Translations under genes and position numbers: made by a program
Notes under the pieces: generated by a model
Told to the model about the DNA's origin: nothing
Database searches by the model: none
What the model saw: the letters and a program-made list of their open reading frames with translations, nothing else
NCBI RefSeq assembly: GCF_001953745.1
Contig: NZ_LWLN01000003.1
Coordinates: 1-64,000 of the forward strand
Length of the DNA: 64,000 nt
Direction: 5' to 3'
Source: Natrinema saccharevitans
Lineage (GTDB): Archaea > Halobacteriota > Halobacteria > Halobacteriales > Natrialbaceae
Part shown: one piece after another, positions 58,624 through 64,000 of the stretch
Layout of the letters: each line of letters starts with the position of its first letter
Position numbering within the stretch: position 1 is the stretch's first letter

Positions 58624-59345
58624 TAGGCATCTCCCTCCGGGAGGTCACTGTCCGTCTGCAGTGACCGAAATAGTCCAAGAAAAGGACTTATTACTCTCGC
58701 ATAAATATCAATTATTGTGGGTAATTCAGATATCGGTCGAATGATTTCAACAGCTACATTTGCACTGCTTGGAGTAACAATGATCCTCCAGAGACACCTG
58801 ATAGCTGCAGTAATCTTTTTTCTCTTGGTGGGGGTGACCTTGGGGATACTGTTATCGGAGACAGCAAGCGGCTGGGTAGATAAGAATAGGGTAATTTTCG
58901 CTAGTGGATTCGTGATTCTCGGACTGATCGCCTTTTTCGATATGATCCATTGAATTCGGTCAGTACCACTCAAAGACGTACCGTCACCGCCGTCGGCTCG
59001 AAGTTCGCGCTCCTCGTCGGTCCGCCCGACACCGTGGCAGTGCGGGCACGGCACTGTCCGGTCCGCCCGCTCGATCTCACCGTCGCCGTCACAGCGATCA
59101 CACCGATCCTCGGGGACCGGTCGGTAGCCCGTCTTCCGCGCGCCGTTACGGACACCGAAGTCGCGCTCGAGGCGACCCGCGTCGGCCAGCCGCCGAAGGT
59201 GCTTGTCCGCGGTCGAGGCCGAGATCGACAAGCCCGCGGCGACCGTCGTCGGTGACGCGCCACCTGCAGGAATCGTCTCGCCGGCAGCGATACACTCGGC
59301 GACGCGCTCGACGAGTTCCTCGTCGGAGACGAGACGGTCAGTCAT
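58623..59345 (-). CDS. HTH plus DnaJ-type zinc protein, interrupted by an AT-rich cassette
   Basis: A 240-residue open frame. Residues 1-75 form an HTH (TTVAAGLSISASTADKHLRR), then comes a zinc knuckle (CDRCDGDGEIERADRTVPCP, then CHGVG) and an acidic stretch to GTSLSGTD. After that (about residues 128-225) the reading frame runs antisense to the AT-rich membrane gene at 58741-58953 and is not protein-like. The last residues SLQTDSDLPEGDA return to GC-rich sequence. I infer an in-frame insertion of about 280 bases into a gene that originally was about 140-145 codons. The HTH and zinc part may still work. Confidence 0.6.
   Translation of the reverse strand: MTDRLVSDEELVERVAECIAAGETIPAGGASPTTVAAGLSISASTADKHLRRLADAGRLERDFGVRNGARKTGYRPVPEDRCDRCDGDGEIERADRTVPCPHCHGVGRTDEERELRADGGDGTSLSGTDRIQWIISKKAISPRITNPLAKITLFLSTQPLAVSDNSIPKVTPTKRKKITAAIRCLWRIIVTPSSANVAVEIIRPISELPTIIDIYARVISPFLGLFRSLQTDSDLPEGDA
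58701..58710 (+). promoter_or_regulatory. TATA-like element of the inserted membrane gene
   Basis: ATAAATATCA at 58701-58710 lies about 35 bases before the ATG at 58741, an autonomous promoter on the strand opposite to the host operon. Confidence 0.4.
58741..58953 (+). CDS. Small membrane protein inserted antisense into another gene
   Basis: A 70-residue protein from ATG 58741 (a GTG at 58717 would add eight residues but precedes the expected transcription start). Hydrophobic helices at about residues 3-18, 20-40 and 46-66 make a small integral membrane protein with no polar catalytic residue. AT-rich composition sets it apart from its host operon. Confidence 0.55.
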   Translation: MISTATFALLGVTMILQRHLIAAVIFFLLVGVTLGILLSETASGWVDKNRVIFASGFVILGLIAFFDMIH

Positions 59346-61191
59346 CGGAGATCACCTCGGAGTACTCCGGGACCTCGGCATCGGGATCAGCCGTCACCCC
59401 GCCGCCGAAGGTCGCGAGACTCGGCGTCTCAGAGGTCAGCAGGTGTCGGGCAAGCGCCCGAGCGAGGTTGACGGGAACGGCATTCCCGATCTGCTCGGTG
59501 ATATCCTCTTTCGTGCTGCCGGCCAGCTCGTAGCTCTCGGGGAAGCCCTGTGCCTGTTTCAGTTCGTGGGGCTCGAGCATCCGGTAGCGGACATCCAGGC
59601 CGAACGGGAACACCTCGGGGACACACAGCGCGAAGCGATCCTTCGTCGGCACCGTCGGGAGCGGATCGTCGAGTGCGTTCGCGCGAGCGTTGCCGTAGTA
59701 CTCGTCGATGAACGGCTGGACGATTGGATTCGAGAGGGCGAACGCGCCGCCTTTCTCGGTCGCGACGGTCGGCAACACGTCGCTGGTCGGGTCCCGCAGC
59801 GCCCCGCCGTGGGAGTAGTGGATCAGCGTCGGCGTCACGAGGTGGCCGTCGTGGTTCCGTGCGGTCACCGTATGCAGCGGCCGCGAATCGGCCTCGTACA
59901 GCGGGTTGGAATGGAGCCCGCGGTGGGCCCCGTTCCGGGGCTTGACCAGCGGCGTCGCCGTTGCCCTGGCCATCCCGATCGCGCCCTTCGTCGCGACGGT
60001 CGGCAGCGGCCGGTCCGTCGACGGCGGCACGCCGCCGGACTGCTGTCGGAGACAGAACGTCTCCGGACTCGAGAGCGCGTGATGGTTCCCGTCGGACGTG
60101 ACGGTATCGAGTGGCGCGTCGATCGGCGTCACCGTACTCGTGCCGTAGTACTTGACGATCGACGGCGTCGTCAGTGCCGTCCGTCCGCTCGGAATCCGCA
60201 CGAGGAACGGGCGGTCAACCACGGCCGCGACCGTCGCGGCGTCCGCGGCGGGCACGATGTGATCGCGAAGGTCCCGCAGTTCGTCCTTGCCGATCTCCTC
60301 AAGGGCGTCGGCCAGCGGTTCGAGACGGTCGTCGCAGTGCCGGCGGATGCCCTCGGCGATTCGGGCCATCGTCGACTTCGCGAGCGGTTGGACCCGCGGG
60401 TTCTCGAGGTCGCGCGTCCAGAGCGAGTCCCCGAGATCCGACCAGTCGATGATAGCCGCCGCGGTTCTGCGGTCGGGCTTGTCTGGATCCTCGTCGACGT
60501 GAGTTGGTTCGGGTTCGGTCGGGCGCGTGTCCTGCGAGGCCATGATGAACAGCCGCTTGCGGCTTTGGGCCTCGCCGTAGTCGGCGGCGTTCAGGACGGT
60601 TCCGTAGGCGTCGTCTTCTTGATCGTACAGCACCGAGTAGCCCAGCGCCTCGAGCATCCCGACCCACCGCTGGAAGATCGAGCCGTCCTGCGTGGATTTG
60701 CCGTCGACGATCGGAGCCCACTTGCGGAACTCAGGGACGTTCTCGAGCAGGAGATGATCGGGCTGGAGGTGTTCGATCCAGTGGAGGACGTGCCAGCCGC
60801 TCGCGCGTTTCTGCTCCTGCACCGGCTTGCCGCCGCGCGCTCGGCTGTGATGAGTACACGATGGTCCGCCCACCAGGAGATCGACCTCGCCGGGCTCGAC
60901 GACGTCCGGCGGGTGCAGTTCCTCGATCTTGGCGTGGTAGTGTTCGGCCCACGGGTGATTCTGCTCATGGGTCGCGATCGCCGGCTCCCAGTGATTGACG
61001 GCATGAAGTTCGACATTCTGGGTGAGCCACCAGTGAACCCGGGTGTGGTCCATCGTGATCGCGTCGGCCTCGAGGCCGGCCTCGCGGGCGATCGTCTGTG
61101 CGTTCGTGTCGATGATCGCCTTGACGAGGCCGGTGGAAAGGCCGCCCGCGCCGGCGAACAGGTCCACGACGGTGATTGTGTCGTCGCTCAT
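59338..61191 (-). CDS. Phage-type C5-cytosine DNA methyltransferase (Dcm-like)
   Basis: A 617-residue protein. Motif I is VDLFAGAGGLSTGL, motif IV GGPSCTHHS with catalytic C112 (P-S-C instead of the usual P-P-C), motif VI ENVPEF, motif VIII QSRKRLFIMA and motif X QIGNAVPVNLA. The target-recognition region (about residues 350-560) has at least five copies of a P-L-P-T-V-x-T-K/A-type unit followed by A-L or variants. It is longer than typical Dcm proteins. There is no neighbouring restriction endonuclease, so it probably protects the element's DNA from host enzymes or regulates it. The start at 61191 precedes motif I by eight residues. Confidence 0.92.
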   Translation of the reverse strand: MSDDTITVVDLFAGAGGLSTGLVKAIIDTNAQTIAREAGLEADAITMDHTRVHWWLTQNVELHAVNHWEPAIATHEQNHPWAEHYHAKIEELHPPDVVEPGEVDLLVGGPSCTHHSRARGGKPVQEQKRASGWHVLHWIEHLQPDHLLLENVPEFRKWAPIVDGKSTQDGSIFQRWVGMLEALGYSVLYDQEDDAYGTVLNAADYGEAQSRKRLFIMASQDTRPTEPEPTHVDEDPDKPDRRTAAAIIDWSDLGDSLWTRDLENPRVQPLAKSTMARIAEGIRRHCDDRLEPLADALEEIGKDELRDLRDHIVPAADAATVAAVVDRPFLVRIPSGRTALTTPSIVKYYGTSTVTPIDAPLDTVTSDGNHHALSSPETFCLRQQSGGVPPSTDRPLPTVATKGAIGMARATATPLVKPRNGAHRGLHSNPLYEADSRPLHTVTARNHDGHLVTPTLIHYSHGGALRDPTSDVLPTVATEKGGAFALSNPIVQPFIDEYYGNARANALDDPLPTVPTKDRFALCVPEVFPFGLDVRYRMLEPHELKQAQGFPESYELAGSTKEDITEQIGNAVPVNLARALARHLLTSETPSLATFGGGVTADPDAEVPEYSEVISDD

Positions 61192-61535
61192 GGCTCCACC
61201 CCGCGGAGCTTGTTGGCCTTTCCAACCAGCAGCGACCGCGTCACGTCTGCCTCGACTTCGTTCTCGATAATCGCGGCCAGATGCTCGTCCGTGGCGGGTG
61301 CGAGAAGGCCGTGCCACGAAACGACGCGGTCGGCTTCAAGAAGTCGGTCGACGGCCTCGCTGATTTCGTCGCGACTGCACGGGACGTTGCCCTTGCTCGC
61401 TTCCTGTTTGAGTCGGGACTGGCCCGTCCAGACGTTGCCGTTCACGTTCTGGATGCCGTCCGGTGTCGGCTCGGTCCGGCGCTGGATTGCCTCGAACAGG
61501 GCGTCGTCGACGGCCTCCGTCCCGGCTGCGGACAT
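61188..61535 (-). CDS. Small wHTH-like partner of the methyltransferase
   Basis: A 115-residue protein overlapping the methyltransferase start (ATGA). The middle (CSRDEISEAVDRLLEADRVV, SWHGLLAPATDEHLAAI) looks like a winged helix. A role as control protein for the methyltransferase is possible but not shown. Confidence 0.55.
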   Translation of the reverse strand: MSAAGTEAVDDALFEAIQRRTEPTPDGIQNVNGNVWTGQSRLKQEASKGNVPCSRDEISEAVDRLLEADRVVSWHGLLAPATDEHLAAIIENEVEADVTRSLLVGKANKLRGVEP

Positions 61536-62033
61536 CTACGCGTCACCCCCGTTGGGCAGGAACGCTGTGCTAGCGTCCGGCCGTCCGTTGGACTCCGCGA
61601 GGAGGTCGACGATCAGTTCGTCTAACGCGTCGTCCCCGAGTGTCTCGGCCAGTGCCTCGGCGAGCAACTCGTGATTGCTACCCCCAGACTCGGTCGCGAG
61701 CGCGTGGGCTTGCACCGGCGTATCCGCCAGCAGGTAGATCCCTCGGTCGTCGATCGGCTCGCCCTTGGTTTTTCGCGAGAGTTCGAAGCCGAGTGCCGAT
61801 GCCTCGCTCGCGATGAACTGTGTCCGGGACTCGTACAGCGTCCAGCAGTCACAGGCGCTGCAGTAGTCGGTCGGGCCCTGTTCCGGATGCGTGCCGTTTG
61901 CGGGCTCGGTGTAGTGGAGCCCGTCAGGACAGAACATCCGCTCGTCGTCCTGCTCAACCTCGAGGTCGCGCCGGCGTTTGGGTTCGACCGTGTTGATCGG
62001 ATCGAACAGCCGGTCAGCGAAGCGATCGGACAT
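61536..62033 (-). CDS. Protein with cysteine-rich zinc site
   Basis: A 165-residue protein with C-P-D-G-L-H and CSACDCW (residues about 34-40 and 58-64), a likely zinc-binding group. A helical C-terminus follows (HELLAEALAETLGDDALDEL). Tail G-G-D-A. Confidence 0.58.
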   Translation of the reverse strand: MSDRFADRLFDPINTVEPKRRRDLEVEQDDERMFCPDGLHYTEPANGTHPEQGPTDYCSACDCWTLYESRTQFIASEASALGFELSRKTKGEPIDDRGIYLLADTPVQAHALATESGGSNHELLAEALAETLGDDALDELIVDLLAESNGRPDASTAFLPNGGDA

Positions 62034-62726
62034 CTACGCGGCACCTCCATTGGTCGCGGCCTTCGTCGGCGGTTGTACGTCGACGTCGCCGATCGGCTGT
62101 GGGTCCGTCGTATCGATCGGCCGTCGTGCAACCTCGTCGCGGGTCAGCCCCAGCGGTTCGGCGGTCCGTTCGGTGTCCTCCTCGTCGAAGACACGCATGA
62201 GGAACGGGCGATCGGCCTCGGCGGTCGCGGGGAAGACGTACTCGGTCGTCTCGTCGCGGTCGAACTCGAGGACTTCGCCGATCTCGAGTCCGGTCGCGTC
62301 CGGGTGCAGGTCGTCGGTTTCGTCGGCGACTGTCTGGCCGCCGTCGGTGGCCGCGACCGGGGCCGAGGTAGCGTCAGCGGGGGTCATCGGGGACGGCTCG
62401 GATTCCGTGGGCGGTTCGAAGTCTGCCAGCGGAACGATTGCCCGCGGGATCGGGAGCGCCTCGGTGGTCGGTCCGTCGGACAGCTCGCGCTCGCGAGCGT
62501 CGATGTACTTGTGGACCGCCGTCTTGTCGTAGCGGTCGTGGATGTGGCGCTTCTCTGCCTGTCGGTAGGCTTCGAGGCGCTCGAGGTCGGTGATTCCGTC
62601 GATCATCCCCTTCCAGACGAGTTCCGAACTCGTGAGGAAGCGGACCGGGTTCTCCGGCGCGGCCTCGAGAATGTCGTCGTCGCACTCGTAGCGACCCGAA
62701 TCGGTCGCGGCGTGGCGACCGTTCAT
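62034..62726 (-). CDS. Acidic unknown protein
   Basis: A 230-residue protein with a helical N-terminal half (KGMIDGITDLERLEAYRQAE, KRHIHDRYDKTAVHKYIDAR) and a disordered, acidic C-terminal half. Tail G-G-A-A, whose codons hold GGAGGTGCC, the Shine-Dalgarno of the next gene. Confidence 0.55.
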   Translation of the reverse strand: MNGRHAATDSGRYECDDDILEAAPENPVRFLTSSELVWKGMIDGITDLERLEAYRQAEKRHIHDRYDKTAVHKYIDARERELSDGPTTEALPIPRAIVPLADFEPPTESEPSPMTPADATSAPVAATDGGQTVADETDDLHPDATGLEIGEVLEFDRDETTEYVFPATAEADRPFLMRVFDEEDTERTAEPLGLTRDEVARRPIDTTDPQPIGDVDVQPPTKAATNGGAA

Positions 62727-62908
62727 CGGCGCACCGCCTCCTCGACGAGCGGGTCGTAGTCGCGATCGTAGCCCGCAACTGCCTCGAGATCGACGTTGAT
62801 CTCGTCGGTCGTCCCGACGACACGGGGCTGTCGCTGGTTAGAAATACGCTTCTCCGTCTCCGAATCGTTCCGACTAGATTTAAGTCGGTTACGCTGTAAC
62901 TCGGGCAT
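62723..62908 (-). CDS. Small basic/acidic protein heading the array
   Basis: A 61-residue protein with a basic N-terminus (MPELQRNRLKSSRNDSETEK) and an acidic C-terminus. It is the first gene of the minus-strand array that ends near 54.5 kb. The promoter is presumably just upstream of 62908, but no clear TATA box is seen. Confidence 0.5.
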   Translation of the reverse strand: MPELQRNRLKSSRNDSETEKRISNQRQPRVVGTTDEINVDLEAVAGYDRDYDPLVEEAVRR

Positions 62909-63121
62909 GCTTCGTGGGATCTGCTCTGTGATTGGACGTCGCACGAAGCAACCGCGGTTGCAGTGTGTTCCAGCACACTGCGTTTCGCGACGATTCTACT
63001 GAGGTTCGCCGCGTAGCGAGTTGCTTCTGTATCTATTACATTCAGGTCAGGTGACTTAGTTCTTGCCATACTCCGACCGTGTGGAGTGGCTTTTTGATGG
63101 ATGCGTGCGTGGGTACGCGTA

Positions 63122-63358
63122 ATGAGTGATCGAACTCGCGACGACGAGACCAAGCAGTTCAACCAGGAGTATACTGACGAGGACTTTCTCGAGGCGATCC
63201 GAGAGTGCCCGGTTCCATCGACCGGCGAGGTCGCCGAGGCGGTCGGGTGCTATCGAAAGACGGTACTCAATCGATTAGGTGAGCTCGAGGAGCAAGGCGA
63301 GGTCGGCCACAAGAAGGTCAGCGGGAAAGCGAAGGTGTGGTACATCGACAACGAGTAA
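63122..63358 (+). CDS. Small winged-helix DNA-binding protein
   Basis: A 78-residue protein with a complete wHTH (STGEVAEAVGCYRKTVLNRL, then GELEEQGEVGHKKVSGKAKV). Similar small wHTH proteins are common in haloarchaea (MarR/ArsR-like). It is divergent from the array heading at 62908 and may repress it. Confidence 0.72.
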   Translation: MSDRTRDDETKQFNQEYTDEDFLEAIRECPVPSTGEVAEAVGCYRKTVLNRLGELEEQGEVGHKKVSGKAKVWYIDNE

Positions 63359-64000
63359 GGAACATCTCTGATTCTCGATATACGTCACTGAGAATCCAGT
63401 GAAATCTTTTTCTTGGGCCGATCGGTCGCGAAGGTCTGTGCGGGGTGCGTGGCCGATCGGAGCGTGTGAGCGGCCAGAGAACAGCGGGAATCAGACAGAG
63501 ACAGCGGTGGGAACGGCAATACGGGAAAGAGAAGGAACGGGACAGTCTCGAGACAGCCAACCGAGAGTGGCCGATCCATCAGATGGCTGTTATTAGGTTC
63601 CCTGCCGAAACTCTTTTAAGCTATACTATCCTAATAGACCGCAGCAGACCTTTTGAGGCAAGGTAAAGTGGAACGTGGCCGCAGCCGGGGCTTTCAGCCG
63701 CTCTATATCACGTTTTGCTGTCCTGCCGTATTCGCGCGCCAGATCGTTCTGTTCGGCCGGTCTTGTGTCTCTGGTCCCGTCCCAGACCCTCGGCCGATCT
63801 CGGTCTGAAAAGAAAAGATTCCGTCACTGCTAAGCAGGCCATTTTCTCACCGCTCGAAAATCGCTATACGGCGACGGTCTCTTTTCAAATCTCCCGATCT
63901 TCGAACCGGCAAGTCTTGCGGGCCGCAGTCACTAACTTTCGCTGGCCGTTGCTATCTCTCACTATCTCGAGACAAACGCACGTCATTCTCGGCCCGATCG
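63359..64000. other. Apparently non-coding right end
   Basis: A 642-base stretch at the edge of the window with no gene that has a convincing start and codon bias. A TATA-like TTTTAAGC (about 63615-63622) and CTATACTATCC follow each other, so a promoter for a gene or RNA starting nearby or to the right of the window is possible. No att repeat or tRNA was seen here. Confidence 0.35.

Noticed and set aside
59203-61674. 823-residue plus-strand frame opposite the methyltransferase
   Set aside because: The minus strand has all methyltransferase motifs; the plus frame is Arg-rich shadow sequence.
1-64000. Insertion sequences with transposases
   Set aside because: No DDE, HUH or serine transposase and no terminal inverted repeats with target duplication were found; the AT-rich cassettes lack them as well.
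63359-64000. Attachment site for the integrase at the right end
   Set aside because: No repeat shared with the left end or with the integrase neighbourhood was seen, and no tRNA end is present here.

Overview
The window looks haloarchaeal. Base composition is high-GC apart from a few AT-rich islands, predicted proteins are very acidic, the CTCGAG hexamer is over-used, genes follow TATA-box promoters with leaderless starts, and there are archaeal type IV pilin N-termini, Tat signal peptides and many two-cysteine zinc knuckles. No ribosomal, tRNA or metabolic genes were found. The window reads as a large mobile replicon: a plasmid, integrative element or provirus. It carries a ParA-type partition locus, a tyrosine integrase, a phage-type C5 methyltransferase and long runs of translationally coupled genes of unknown function.

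Layout. 0-6 kb: a partial gene, two tandem pilin paralogues, an HTH/HNH-repeat gene pair, a small zinc-protein operon, a third pilin-like protein with a beta-helix-like body, a small membrane protein and a tandem ribbon-helix-helix protein. 6.3-26.8 kb: an almost uninterrupted plus-strand cluster of about 20 genes. It holds a 1188-residue surface protein with a LamG module, a subtilisin-like protease, two Tat-exported proteins, several secreted or membrane-anchored proteins, two large envelope proteins (443 and 705 aa), an 830-residue HerA/FtsK-like ATPase and a stand-alone MCM N-terminal domain. I infer an envelope-spanning machine for DNA transfer or for making vesicles or particles. 28.2-33.9 kb: a second plus-strand operon starting with a TOPRIM (Spo11/Topo VI-A-like) protein. 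34-37.7 kb: a Cas2/SinR-like protein, the tyrosine integrase and minus-strand regulatory genes. 38-44.6 kb: a small repeat-flanked locus, an exonuclease, a lipoprotein and a plus-strand run of small coupled zinc, RHH and nuclease-like genes. 45.4-47.8 kb: the parA locus with a repeat cluster and a long hairpin-rich non-coding region, the best candidate for a centromere or origin. 48.3-62.9 kb: a long minus-strand array of small, acidic, often zinc-binding genes with PadR and other HTH regulators and the Dcm methyltransferase. 63-64 kb: a wHTH gene, then apparently non-coding sequence.

Cross-cutting observations. (i) Many genes overlap as ATGA or TGATG, and the Shine-Dalgarno GGAGGTG of one gene is often the last codons of the gene before it, giving unrelated proteins the same tail (E-V-x-A or G-G-D). 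(ii) AT-rich islands with their own promoters, each encoding a small membrane, secreted or anchored protein, interrupt the GC-rich operons (about 27.2-28.2, 34.0-34.7, 44.9-45.4, 47.8-48.35, 53.7-54.4 and 58.7-58.95 kb). They look like independently acquired cargo. (iii) An AT-rich LamG segment sits in frame inside the GC-rich giant surface-protein gene, which suggests exchange of a binding module.

All functions come from reading motifs by eye. No database search was run.
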